Of a stretch of DNA of 64,000 bases, positions 1 to 7,980 are shown piece after piece. The notes under the pieces are model-generated. The model was not told where the DNA came from, made no database searches, and saw nothing but the letters and a program-made list of their open reading frames with translations. Location of the stretch: NCBI RefSeq assembly GCF_000429665.1, contig NZ_AUCH01000016.1, positions 1 to 64,000 of the forward strand. Direction: 5' to 3'. Within the stretch, counting starts at the first letter, position 1, and each line of letters opens with the position of its first letter. The translations under genes were made by a program, and so were the position numbers. Source of the DNA: Azovibrio restrictus DSM 23866 (GTDB lineage: Bacteria; Pseudomonadota; Gammaproteobacteria; Burkholderiales; Rhodocyclaceae).

Positions 1-109
1 TTTAAGCCCCCTGTAGGGTCGTCGAAGACCACGACGTTGATAGGCTGGGTGTGGAAGCGCAGTAATGCGTTAAGCTAACCAGTACTAATTGCCCGTGCGG
101 CTTGATCCT
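1..109 (+). rRNA. 23S ribosomal RNA, 3' end (partial)
   Basis: The first ~109 bases match the conserved 3' end of bacterial 23S rRNA: a GGTGTGGAAGCGCAG stretch, GCGTTAAGCTAACC, then ACTAATTGCCCGTGCGGCTT. The gene starts before the window. The exact mature end was placed by analogy with E. coli and could be off by a few bases. Confidence 0.95.
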
Positions 110-211
110 ATAACCTTGAATCAACACGATTCAATGAAACAACTGTAGCAATCACCTCTACAAACCTTCTACCCCATTTTGCGTTCAGCTAACCCCTGAA
201 CATACAAGTTA

Positions 212-326
212 CGCTTGGCGGCCATAGCGTCCCGGTACCACCCCTTCCCATCCCGAACAGGACCGTGAAACAGGACCGCGCCAATGATAGTGAGCTTCCG
301 CTCGCGAAAGTAGGTCACCGCCAAGC
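212..326 (+). rRNA. 5S ribosomal RNA
   Basis: A ~115-base segment begins with a CTTGGCGGCCATAGCG-like end and closes with TAGGTCACCGCCAAGC, whose terminal bases pair with the 5' end as in 5S rRNA. The conserved internal CCCATCCCGAACAGG box is present. It lies about 100 bases after the 23S end, the normal rrn operon order. Confidence 0.95.
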
Positions 327-334
327 ACCCATTC

Positions 335-375
335 AAACACCCCGCTAGATACCTTCTAGCGGGGTGTTTACTTTT
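335..375 (+). terminator. rho-independent terminator of the rRNA operon
   Basis: A perfect 15-bp stem (AAACACCCCGCTAGA at 335-349 with its complement at 355-369) closes a 5-base loop. A T-rich stretch follows, just after the 5S gene. Confidence 0.9.
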
Positions 376-417
376 GTAATCCAGACCAACCACCTCCATC
401 TCCTCAATAGAAATACT

Positions 418-447
418 CCACCAGCACTCAGCCTGAGTATCTGGTGG
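418..447 (-). terminator. probable terminator of the tcdA operon
   Basis: CCACCAG at 418-424 pairs with CTGGTGG at 441-447, with an inner ACTCA/TGAGT stem. It lies 28 bases beyond the tcdA stop codon. On the minus strand it is followed by a modest T-rich run, so termination efficiency is uncertain. Confidence 0.5.
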
Positions 448-474
448 TGCTTCAATTGGGCTTGCGCCTCTCTT

Positions 475-1236
475 TCAGTCGAGACCTACAAGATCCAGAG
501 CGGCGGCGGCGGCGGCAAAGCCCATGGGGGCCGTGACGCACACGGAGGAGCCGAAGCCGGCGCAGTTCAGCCCCGAGGCGACTGCGGCGCTGGTGTCGCA
601 GGCCTGGGTCGGGTAACGCAGGGGTTCGGTGGAGTAGATGGCGGTGATGCCGAATTTCTTGGGGGCCTTGGGGAAGCCGTGTTCCCGGCGCAGCAGGTTG
701 CGTACCTTGGCCAGGAGCGGGTCCTGGGTGGTACGGGAGAGGTCGTCCCGGCAGATGCGGGTAGGGTCTGTCTGGCCTCCGGCGGCACCAGCGGTGACGA
801 TGGGGATGCCGGCCTGACGGCAATGGGCAATCATGGCGGCCTTGATCCGCACCTGGTCAATGGCATCCACGACCACACTGATGCCCGGTACCAGCAAGCT
901 GGAGAGATTCTCCCGGGTGACAAAATCCTCTATGCAGCGCACCTGGCAATCGGGATTGATGGCGATAATCCGCTGGGCCATGACGTCTACCTTGGCCTTG
1001 CCGTATTCGTCGCCCAGTGCCTGAATCTGCCGGTTGGTGTTGGATTCGGCGACCATGTCCAGGTCGATCATGGTGATCTGCCCTACCTGGCTGCGGGCCA
1101 GGCCCTCTGCGGCCCAGGATCCAACGCCGCCGACTCCGACCACGCAGATGTGGGCAGCGCGCATCCTGGCGGCAGCGGTTTGTCCATACAGGCGGGCCAG
1201 GCCGCCAAAGCGCCGCTCCTGGTCTGCCTGGGTCAT
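475..1236 (-). CDS. tcdA: tRNA threonylcarbamoyladenosine dehydratase TcdA (CsdL/YgdL)
   Basis: E1-like ATP-dependent enzyme that cyclises t6A37 of ANN-decoding tRNAs to ct6A. The 253-residue protein has the nucleotide-binding GVGGVGS motif at about residues 34-40, the ThiF/MoeB-like IDLD and NTNRQ segments, and a late CDTSAA segment typical of YgdL. The ATG at 1236 was chosen over a longer upstream frame because it overlaps the preceding gene's stop codon (ATGA), which indicates translational coupling. Length and motifs fit the family well. Confidence 0.92.
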   Translation of the reverse strand: MTQADQERRFGGLARLYGQTAAARMRAAHICVVGVGGVGSWAAEGLARSQVGQITMIDLDMVAESNTNRQIQALGDEYGKAKVDVMAQRIIAINPDCQVRCIEDFVTRENLSSLLVPGISVVVDAIDQVRIKAAMIAHCRQAGIPIVTAGAAGGQTDPTRICRDDLSRTTQDPLLAKVRNLLRREHGFPKAPKKFGITAIYSTEPLRYPTQACDTSAAVASGLNCAGFGSSVCVTAPMGFAAAAAALDLVGLD

Positions 1237-2339
1237 GCAGGGGTTTCCAGGGTGCGGCGGATGACCGTGTTGAAGGGGGCGATCCATTCCGGGGCAAACT
1301 GGTTGTTGCAGGCATTGATTTCAGCAATGGCGCGCAGCACCGAGCGATTCTTGCCCCGGTGGCTGTGCTTGAGCATCACGGCTTCGAAGGCATCCACGAT
1401 GGCGATGATTTTCGCCCCGGCACATATTTCCCCCTGCTTCAGGTTGGCGGGATAGCCGCTACCATTGGGCATCTCATGGTGCTGGGCGATCATCTGGGCC
1501 GCCCCTTCCCAGCCGGCCATGCGCTGCAGCAGGCCGGCGCCGTAACCCGGGTGGGCGCGCAGGGCCAGTTTCTCCTCGGCGTTCATGTGATCCACCTTGA
1601 GCCAGATGCTCTCCGGCAGCAGCATCATGCCCAGATCGTGCATGTAGATGGCCGCTTCCAGCTGTACCGGGTCCACCGGCTGGCCGGCGGTCTTGTTGGT
1701 TTCCAGGGCGAGGCGGAGGATGCGGGTGGTGCGTCCCTTGAACAAGGGGGAACGGCTTTCGAGTTGCAGGGCAAAGGCTCGGAAAAACTGCAGGTCGGCG
1801 GCGATGTCCTGGTTGGCCACGTGACTGTTCACCGGTTTGCTGCGGCTGGGCATGCTGTTGATGACCGGGGGAAAGCCGGTGACGGCTTCGATCAACTCGC
1901 CGCAGATCGCGTCGATGCGATCCTGGGGGGCCAGGGCAGCCTTTTCCAGCCCCTGGACCAGGGGCAGCAGGCGCAGGTTTTCCAGCGTCTTGTGCTGCAG
2001 CAGGCCTTCCACCGCCAGTTCCAGACGGTCGATGGCCAGCAGGATGGCCTCCGAGAGCAGGTCGGTAAACTGAATGTCGCCATCCCGGAAGCGGGCCAGC
2101 AGGGATTCGATGGGGTGGGCGATGGCCACCCCGAGCTCCACCTTGGTCAGGGCGGCGTCGCCCTTGATGTTATGAACCGCCCGGAACACGTCCGCGATCA
2201 GGTCCCGGTCTCCGGGCGTCTTTTTCAGGCGGGCAATGTCCCGTTCCACTTCCGGTGCCCGATCCTGCAAGGCATCGGCAAATTCCTCGAGTGCTTCCCG
2301 GTCCTGGATGACCGGGGCGATGATGGCTCTGATGTCCAT
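1233..2339 (-). CDS. HPt-like / HD-GYP-type phosphohydrolase fusion
   Basis: 368 residues in two recognisable parts. The N-terminus has an HPt phosphotransfer signature (HNIKGDA, His56), suggesting it receives phosphate from an unseen hybrid kinase. The C-terminal half is HD-GYP-like: HD at 234-235, HH at 287-288 and NGSGYP at 293-297, as in cyclic-di-GMP phosphodiesterases. The first-helix histidine of canonical HD-GYP proteins is not apparent (the segment reads KGRTTRILRL), so metal binding may be altered. It is upstream of, and overlaps, tcdA. The cyclic-di-GMP role is inferred from family only. Confidence 0.75.
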   Translation of the reverse strand: MDIRAIIAPVIQDREALEEFADALQDRAPEVERDIARLKKTPGDRDLIADVFRAVHNIKGDAALTKVELGVAIAHPIESLLARFRDGDIQFTDLLSEAILLAIDRLELAVEGLLQHKTLENLRLLPLVQGLEKAALAPQDRIDAICGELIEAVTGFPPVINSMPSRSKPVNSHVANQDIAADLQFFRAFALQLESRSPLFKGRTTRILRLALETNKTAGQPVDPVQLEAAIYMHDLGMMLLPESIWLKVDHMNAEEKLALRAHPGYGAGLLQRMAGWEGAAQMIAQHHEMPNGSGYPANLKQGEICAGAKIIAIVDAFEAVMLKHSHRGKNRSVLRAIAEINACNNQFAPEWIAPFNTVIRRTLETPA

Positions 2340-2444
2340 GGTCTCCCCCTGCTGTGCGTGTGGTAGTGCGTGCGAGGGAGTTTAGCCGAAACGTTGCATC
2401 AACATGAATCGACGATGCAAACCGCGCCTGATGGGCATTTTGGC

Positions 2445-2473
2445 TTGACGCCCCAAAGGGGGACTCCTATCAT
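2445..2473 (+). promoter_or_regulatory. sigma-70 promoter of ispB
   Basis: TTGACG (2445-2450) and TATCAT (2468-2473) are separated by exactly 17 bases. The predicted start point is near 2480, about 25 bases before the ispB start. Confidence 0.75.
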
Positions 2474-2505
2474 CCTTCGGTTTTGTCTACGCGAGTGAGT
2501 CCGAC

Positions 2506-3474
2506 TTGTCGCTGCAACAACTTTACGCCCTGATCGGGGATGACATGCTGGCGGTGGATGCGGTCATCCGCCAGCGCCTCCGTTCCGAAGTGGTCCTGGT
2601 GAATCAGGTGGCGGAATACATCATCGCCGGGGGCGGCAAGCGCATGCGCCCGGCCCTGGTCCTGCTTTCCGCCGGGGCCCTGGACTATTCCGGCACCCAC
2701 CATCACGAGCTGGCTGCCGTGGTGGAGTTCATTCACACGGCCACCCTGCTGCACGATGACGTGGTGGATGAGTCGGCCCTCCGGCGTGGCCGGGATACCG
2801 CCAATGCGGTCTTCGGTAACGCCGCCAGCGTGCTGGTGGGAGACTTCCTCTATTCCCGGGCCTTCCAGATGATGGTCCAGGTGGGGCAGATGCGGGTGAT
2901 GCAGGTGCTTTCCAGCGCCACCAACATCATTGCCGAGGGCGAGGTTCTGCAGTTGATGAACTGTCATGACCCGGATGTGGACGAGGCCCGCTACCTCCAG
3001 GTGATCCGCTACAAGACGGCCAAGCTGTTCGAGGCGGCGGCCCAGCTCGGTGCCATTCTGGCCGGCGCCTCTCCGGAGCAGGAACAGGCCCTCTCCGCCT
3101 ATGGCATGCATCTGGGCACCGCCTTCCAGCTGGTCGATGACGTGCTCGATTATTCGGGGCAGGAAGCCGATACTGGCAAGCACCTGGGTGACGATCTGGC
3201 CGAGGGCAAGCCTACCCTGCCGCTCATCTACGTGATGCAGAACGGCACGCCGGAGCAGGCCGCCTGTGTGCGCCGGGCCATTGAAACCGGTGGCCGGGAC
3301 GATTTTCCCCTGGTGCTTGATGCCATCCGTAGTTCCGGCGCCCTCGAACACGCCCGGGGGCGGGCCAGGGAGGCCGCCGAGCAGGCAAAAATGGCAATTT
3401 CCATCCTGCCGGATTCAAATTACAAACGCTCTCTGCTAGAATTAGCGGCTTTCGCGGTGGACCGCTCCCATTAA
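2506..3474 (+). CDS. ispB: octaprenyl diphosphate synthase
   Basis: Trans-prenyltransferase that extends farnesyl diphosphate with isopentenyl units to make the ubiquinone side chain. The 322-residue protein has GGGKRMRP near residue 43, the first aspartate-rich motif DDVVD (84-88) and the second DDVLD (211-215). The start is a TTG: no in-frame ATG precedes the conserved N-terminal region (SLQQLYALI), and the family begins at this point. A good sigma-70 promoter lies just upstream. tRNA-Pro follows 17 bases after the stop. Confidence 0.95.
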   Translation: MSLQQLYALIGDDMLAVDAVIRQRLRSEVVLVNQVAEYIIAGGGKRMRPALVLLSAGALDYSGTHHHELAAVVEFIHTATLLHDDVVDESALRRGRDTANAVFGNAASVLVGDFLYSRAFQMMVQVGQMRVMQVLSSATNIIAEGEVLQLMNCHDPDVDEARYLQVIRYKTAKLFEAAAQLGAILAGASPEQEQALSAYGMHLGTAFQLVDDVLDYSGQEADTGKHLGDDLAEGKPTLPLIYVMQNGTPEQAACVRRAIETGGRDDFPLVLDAIRSSGALEHARGRAREAAEQAKMAISILPDSNYKRSLLELAAFAVDRSH

Positions 3475-3491
3475 GGGGGGGTTATCGTTAT

Positions 3492-3568
3492 CGGAGTGTA
3501 GCTCAGCCTGGTAGAGCACTGCGTTCGGGACGCAGGGGTCGCATGTTCGAATCATGTCACTCCGACCA
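3492..3568 (+). tRNA. tRNA-Pro (anticodon CGG)
   Basis: 77 nt cloverleaf: acceptor stem CGGAGTG/CACTCCG (C1-G72, typical of tRNA-Pro), anticodon stem CTGCG/CGCAG with loop TTCGGGA (anticodon CGG), T-loop GTTCGAATC, and an encoded ACCA end. Confidence 0.97.
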
Positions 3569-3577
3569 AGAATCCTG

Positions 3578-3615
3578 AAAAGCCCGGTCAGACCTCGTCT
3601 GGCCGGGCTTTTTCC
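3578..3615 (+). terminator. rho-independent terminator after tRNA-Pro
   Basis: AAGCCCGGTCAGAC pairs with GTCTGGCCGGGCTT across a 3-base loop (one G-T wobble) and is followed by a T run. It ends 33 bases before the convergent cobA stop codon. Confidence 0.88.
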
Positions 3616-3648
3616 TTGGGCGAAGCGCTGCTGCCCGGGAGGCGGCTT

Positions 3649-4431
3649 TCAGACCCAGGCGGGCAACTGGCGCAGGGCCGCTTCCCGCTCTTCCCGGTAC
3701 AGGCCGGCCACGGGGCCGATGACGATCAGCGCCGGCGGTTTCAAGCCGGCAGCTTCCACCCGTGCTGCCAGAAGCGCCAGGGGCGCGCACACGGTGCGCT
3801 GGGTCGGGGTCGTGGCATCCTGGACCACGGTGGCGGGCGTTTCTCCAGGCAGGCCGTGGGCCTGCAGCTCCCGGCAGATGATTGCCAGGGCGCCCAGGCC
3901 CATGTAGATCACCACCGTCTGGCGGGGTCGGGCCAGCACCGGCCAGTCCAGGTCCACCGTGCCCTCCTTGAGATGGCCGGTGGTGAACACCAGGGTCTGG
4001 GCATGGTTACGGTGGGTCAGGGGGAAGCCCGCGCTGGCTCCGGTGCCGGAGGCGGAGGTGACGCCTGGCACCACCTGGCAGGTGATGCCCGCCGCCTCCA
4101 GTGCCTCCATCTCTTCTCCGCCGCGACCGAAAATGAAGGGGTCTCCGCCCTTCAGGCGCACCACCCGCAGGCCCTGGCGGGCCAGCTGCACCAGCAGCTG
4201 GTTGATTTCCTGCTGGGGCAGGGCGTGGTTTCCCGCCTCCTTGCCCGCGTAGACCCGCCGGGCTCCAGGGGGTATCAGTTCCAGGATGGCCTGACCGACC
4301 AGGTGGTCATAGACCACCGCCTGGGCGGAAGCAATCAGGCGGGCCGCCCTCAGGGTCAGCAGTTCCGGGTCCCCGGGGCCGGCGCCCACCAGGGCGACAC
4401 TCCCCATGATTCCTGCATCAAAAAGTTTCAT
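3649..4431 (-). CDS. cobA: uroporphyrinogen-III C-methyltransferase (SUMT)
   Basis: S-adenosylmethionine-dependent enzyme converting uroporphyrinogen III to precorrin-2, the entry step to siroheme and heme d1. The 260-residue protein has the VGAGPGDPELLT start motif, VRLKGGDPFIFGRGGEE, and the VVPGVTSA and MGLG blocks of the CobA/CysG methylase family. It stands alone rather than fused to CysG. It diverges from nirS, so it probably fills the NirE role for heme d1, since no separate nirE is in the cluster. An internal ATG at residue 9 is an alternative start. Confidence 0.93.
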   Translation of the reverse strand: MKLFDAGIMGSVALVGAGPGDPELLTLRAARLIASAQAVVYDHLVGQAILELIPPGARRVYAGKEAGNHALPQQEINQLLVQLARQGLRVVRLKGGDPFIFGRGGEEMEALEAAGITCQVVPGVTSASGTGASAGFPLTHRNHAQTLVFTTGHLKEGTVDLDWPVLARPRQTVVIYMGLGALAIICRELQAHGLPGETPATVVQDATTPTQRTVCAPLALLAARVEAAGLKPPALIVIGPVAGLYREEREAALRQLPAWV

Positions 4432-4523
4432 GTTTCATGCTCCCCAAGCGGCTGGACAGTGTGGTTTCACGAGGCAGCTGGCGCCCCTGGAAATCACTGT
4501 ATCTGCTTGATGCCGCAAAAAAA

Positions 4524-4537
4524 TTAATGCAAATCAA
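4524..4537. promoter_or_regulatory. FNR/DNR-type box upstream of nirS
   Basis: TTAAT-GCAA-ATCAA differs by one base from the palindromic TTGAT-N4-ATCAA consensus. Its centre (4530.5) is about 41 bases upstream of a predicted start near 4572, with a TGATAC -10 element at 4560-4565. That is the class-II activator position. The palindrome lies between cobA and nirS and could serve either direction. Confidence 0.75.
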
Positions 4538-4623
4538 GGATTTCCCCGCCTTGGAAAAATGATACTGGCCGCACCGTCAATCGACGGATAGCTGTTTCAG
4601 AGCGGTTCTCAAGGAGAGGGAAA

Positions 4624-6348
4624 ATGAAACGACACTCGTGGTTCAAGCAATCCCTGGTGCTGGCTGTCCTGCCTCTGGCAATGGGCACGGCCTTCGCCCA
4701 GGATGCCAAGAAGGACATCAGTCCGGCGGAGGCCCAGTACCAGGCCGGCGGCTCGCCCCTGGGGGCGGTGGAGATGCACCAGGACATCAATCCCAAGGCC
4801 CCCCCCATGACCAAGGCCGAGTTCGACAAGGCCCGGCAGATCTATTTCGAACGCTGCGCCGGCTGCCACGGGGTGTTGCGCAAGGGGGCCACCGGCAAGC
4901 CCCTGACGCCGGACAAGACCCTGGCTTCGGGCACCGATTATCTGAAGGTGTTCATCAACTACGGCTCTCCCGCCGGCATGCCCAACTGGGGCACCTCCGG
5001 CGAGCTGAGCGAGGCCGAGGTGGACCTGATGGCCCGCTACGTGCAGCAGACGCCTCCCCAGCCGCCCGAATTCGGCATGCCCGAAATGAAGCAGACCTGG
5101 AAGGTGATCGTGCCGCCCGAGAAGCGGCCGACCAAGAAGATGAACACGTACAACCTGGACAACATCTTCTCCACCACCCTGCGCGATACGGGTGAAGTGG
5201 CCCTGATCGACGGGGACAGCAAGCAGATCATCAACATCGTCAAGACCGGCTACGCGGTGCACATCTCCCGCACCTCCGCCTCCGGCCGCTACCTGTACGT
5301 GATCGGCCGGGACGCCAAGATCAACCTCATCGACCTGTGGATGGAAACGCCCGACAACGTGGCGGAAATCCGCGTCGGCCTGGAAGCCCGCTCGGTGGAA
5401 ACCTCCAAGGCCAGGGGTTTCGAGGACAAGTACGCCATCGCCGGCGCCTACTGGCCGCCCCAGTACACGATCATGGACGGCTACACCCTGGAGCCCCTGA
5501 AGATCGTCGGCACCCGGGGCATGACCGTGGATACCCAGGAATACCACCCTGAACCCCGGGTGGCCTCCATCGTTGCTTCCCACTTCAAGCCCGAATTCGT
5601 GGTGAATGTGAAGGAGACCGGCAAGATCCTGATGGTGGACTACACCAACATCAACGCCCTGAAGACCACCGAGATCGGCGCTGCCCGCTTCCTCCATGAC
5701 GGGGGCTGGGACCTGTCCAAGCGCTACTTCATGGTGGCCGCCAACCAGTCCAACAAGGTCGCCGCCGTGGATGCCAAGGATGGCAAGCTGGCGGCCCTGA
5801 TCGACGTGGGCCCCATTCCCCACCCGGGGCGGGGCGCCAACTTCATCCATCCCAAGTATGGTCCCGTCTGGTCCACCGGCCACCTGGGGGATGAATCCAT
5901 CAGCCTGATCGGTACCGATCCCCAAAAGCATCCCAAGGAAGCCTGGAAGGTGGTGCAGACCCTGAAGGGGCAGGGCGGCGGTTCCCTGTTCCTGAAGACC
6001 CATCCCAAGTCGAAGAACCTGTGGGTGGATACGGCCCTGAACCCGGACCCCAAGGTGAGTCAGTCCATCGCCGTGTTCGACATCAACAATCTGGAGAAGG
6101 GTTTTGCAGTGCTCCCCATCGCCGAATGGGCCGGGCTGGGCGAAGGCGCCAAGCGGGTGCTGCAACCCGAGTACAACCTGGCCGGTGACGAGGTCTGGTT
6201 CTCCATCTGGTCCGCCAAGAACCAGGAGTCCGCCATCGTGGTGGTGGATGACAAGACCCGCAAGCTGAAGGCGGTGATCAAGGACAAGCGCCTGATCACG
6301 CCCACCGGCAAGTTCAATCTGCACAACACCCAGCACGACGTGTACTGA
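4624..6348 (+). CDS. nirS: cytochrome cd1 nitrite reductase NirS
   Basis: Periplasmic enzyme reducing nitrite to nitric oxide. The 574-residue precursor has a Sec signal peptide ending AMGTAFA (about 1-25), a cytochrome c domain with CAGCH at 78-82, and a long eight-bladed propeller that binds heme d1. That propeller carries the conserved segments HISRTSASGRYLYVIGRD, TQEYHPEPRVASI and IPHPGRGANF, which hold the expected axial and active-site histidines. An AAGGAGAGG-like ribosome site precedes the ATG. It is first in the nir operon, behind the FNR/DNR box. Length is normal for the family. Confidence 0.98.
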   Translation: MKRHSWFKQSLVLAVLPLAMGTAFAQDAKKDISPAEAQYQAGGSPLGAVEMHQDINPKAPPMTKAEFDKARQIYFERCAGCHGVLRKGATGKPLTPDKTLASGTDYLKVFINYGSPAGMPNWGTSGELSEAEVDLMARYVQQTPPQPPEFGMPEMKQTWKVIVPPEKRPTKKMNTYNLDNIFSTTLRDTGEVALIDGDSKQIINIVKTGYAVHISRTSASGRYLYVIGRDAKINLIDLWMETPDNVAEIRVGLEARSVETSKARGFEDKYAIAGAYWPPQYTIMDGYTLEPLKIVGTRGMTVDTQEYHPEPRVASIVASHFKPEFVVNVKETGKILMVDYTNINALKTTEIGAARFLHDGGWDLSKRYFMVAANQSNKVAAVDAKDGKLAALIDVGPIPHPGRGANFIHPKYGPVWSTGHLGDESISLIGTDPQKHPKEAWKVVQTLKGQGGGSLFLKTHPKSKNLWVDTALNPDPKVSQSIAVFDINNLEKGFAVLPIAEWAGLGEGAKRVLQPEYNLAGDEVWFSIWSAKNQESAIVVVDDKTRKLKAVIKDKRLITPTGKFNLHNTQHDVY

Positions 6349-6351
6349 GGC

Positions 6352-6391
6352 GGAAATCCCGGGCCGCTCCTCACGGCCGGCCCGGGTTTCC
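6352..6391 (+). terminator. hairpin between nirS and nirC (attenuator or mRNA stabiliser)
   Basis: GGAAATCCCGGGCCG at 6352-6366 pairs imperfectly with CGGCCGGCCCGGGTTTCC up to 6391. There is no long T tract. It sits right after the nirS stop, so it could lower downstream expression or protect the nirS message. Confidence 0.6.
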
Positions 6392-6414
6392 CCGGAATTC
6401 CGAGGATCAAGGCC

Positions 6415-6768
6415 ATGTTCCGTGTTTTTGCCCTGTTCGCCCTGCTCAGCATCCTGTCCTGGACGCCTATCCAGGCGGCGGAGCCCGGGCTGCAGCCCTC
6501 CCCGGGGCGGCGGCAAGCCTTGATCCACATGGTGATCCAGGACTGTGGCTCCTGCCACGGCCTGACCCTCAAGGGCGGCCTGGGCCCGGCCCTGCTGCCG
6601 GCCGATCTGGCCGACAAGGATGTGCCGGGCCTGGTGGCCACCATCCACCAGGGCCGTCCCGGCACCGCCATGCCCCCCTTCAAGAGCCTCCTGAGTGAAG
6701 CCGAAGCGGCCTGGATCGTGGAGCAGCTGCGCCAGGGCTTCCCCCGGGATCAAGGAGAACGGCCATGA
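6415..6768 (+). CDS. nirC: c-type cytochrome NirC (c55x type)
   Basis: Small periplasmic monoheme cytochrome, 117 residues, with signal peptide (about 1-21, ending IQA), heme motif CGSCH at 44-48, and TAMPPF supplying the likely methionine ligand. In other denitrifiers NirC donates electrons to, or helps mature, cytochrome cd1. The gene follows nirS after a hairpin spacer and its stop overlaps the nirF ATG (ATGA). Related by sequence style to the cytochrome domain of NirN. Confidence 0.9.
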   Translation: MFRVFALFALLSILSWTPIQAAEPGLQPSPGRRQALIHMVIQDCGSCHGLTLKGGLGPALLPADLADKDVPGLVATIHQGRPGTAMPPFKSLLSEAEAAWIVEQLRQGFPRDQGERP

Positions 6769-7979
6769 AAACCCCCATCCTGCACTACGGCATAGACCTC
6801 CTGGTGGCCCTCTGCGTCCTGCTGTGGCTGAGCGCCTGCGGCTCCGTCCCGCCCCAGGTAGCCCAGGACGCCCTGCGCGGCACCGGCAACCTGGGCCTCG
6901 TCATCGAACGGGCCGACGGCCGGGGGCAGATCGTGGACAACAGCACCCGCCAGTCCCTGGCCACGGTACCCGGCCTGGGGGACCTGTCGCACGCCTCGGT
7001 GGTGTTCTCCCGGGACGGCCGCTACGCCTACGTGTTCGGCCGCGACGGGGGCCTCACCAAGGTGGACCTGCTGCTGGCCCGCATCGACAAGCGGGTGATG
7101 CAGGCCGGCAACAGCATCGGCGGCGCCATTTCCCAGGACGGCCGCCTAGTGGTGGCCCAGAACTATGCCCCCGGCGGCATCAAGGCCTTCGACGCCCAGA
7201 CCCTGGAACTGCTGGCCGACGTGCCCGCCGACTACGGCGACCAGGGCCAGCGCTCCAAGGTGGTGGGCCTCGCCGACCTGGCCGGCAACCGCTTTGCCTA
7301 CGCCCTCTTCGACGCGGGGGAAATCCGCATCACCGACCTATCCGACCCGAAACATCCCAGGACCCAGCGCTTTCCTGCCGGCCGCCAGCCCTACGATGCA
7401 CTGGTGACTCCGGACGGCCGCTACTACATCGCCGGCCTGTTCGGCGAGGACGGCCTGGCCCTGCTCGACACCTGGCAGCCGGAGCAGGGCAGCCGCAAGA
7501 TCCTCTCCGGCTACGGCCGCGGCCAGGAGCCTCTGCCCGTGTTCAAGATGCCGCACCTGCGCGGCTGGGCCATCGCCGGGGGCCGCGCCTACCTGCCTGC
7601 CATCGGCCGTCACGAGGTGCTGGTGGTGGATACCACCACCTGGCAGGAAGTGGGCCGCATCCCGGTCAAGAGCCAGCCGGTGTTCGTCATGGCCCGCCCG
7701 GACGGGCGCCAGATCTGGGTCAATTTCGCCTTCCCCGACAACGGCTGGGTGCAGGTGATCGACCCCCTCACCCAGCAGGTGACGAGCACCCTGCAGCCGG
7801 GCAAGGCGGTGCTGCACATGGAATTCACCCCCAAGGGAGAACAGGTCTGGATCTCGGCCCGGGACGACCACAAGGTGCTGGTGCTCGATACCGCCACCCG
7901 CCAGGTCCTGCAGGAACTGCCCGCCTCCAGCCCGAGCGGCATCTTCTTCACCCACCGTGCCCAGCGCATGGGGTTCTGA
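6765..7979 (+). CDS. nirF: heme d1 biosynthesis protein NirF
   Basis: Dehydrogenase-like beta-propeller acting late in heme d1 synthesis in the periplasm. The 404-residue protein resembles the d1 domain of NirS/NirN but has no cytochrome domain. The N-terminus has a hydrophobic segment ending LLWLSAC, a plausible lipobox, so it may be a lipoprotein anchored to a membrane. The start overlaps the nirC stop, and nirDL starts one base after its stop, so the genes are tightly coupled. Confidence 0.95.
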   Translation: MKTPILHYGIDLLVALCVLLWLSACGSVPPQVAQDALRGTGNLGLVIERADGRGQIVDNSTRQSLATVPGLGDLSHASVVFSRDGRYAYVFGRDGGLTKVDLLLARIDKRVMQAGNSIGGAISQDGRLVVAQNYAPGGIKAFDAQTLELLADVPADYGDQGQRSKVVGLADLAGNRFAYALFDAGEIRITDLSDPKHPRTQRFPAGRQPYDALVTPDGRYYIAGLFGEDGLALLDTWQPEQGSRKILSGYGRGQEPLPVFKMPHLRGWAIAGGRAYLPAIGRHEVLVVDTTTWQEVGRIPVKSQPVFVMARPDGRQIWVNFAFPDNGWVQVIDPLTQQVTSTLQPGKAVLHMEFTPKGEQVWISARDDHKVLVLDTATRQVLQELPASSPSGIFFTHRAQRMGF

Positions 7980-7980
7980 G

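Noticed and set aside
364..1455. A 363-codon plus-strand frame across tcdA
   Set aside because: It runs antisense to a conserved enzyme and begins inside the rRNA terminator; it is a shadow of GC-rich coding DNA.
4609..6753. A 714-codon open frame antisense to nirS and nirC
   Set aside because: Strong third-position GC bias creates long shadow frames. Its composition (Gly/His/Gln/Leu-rich) has no domain, and nirS is unmistakable on the other strand.
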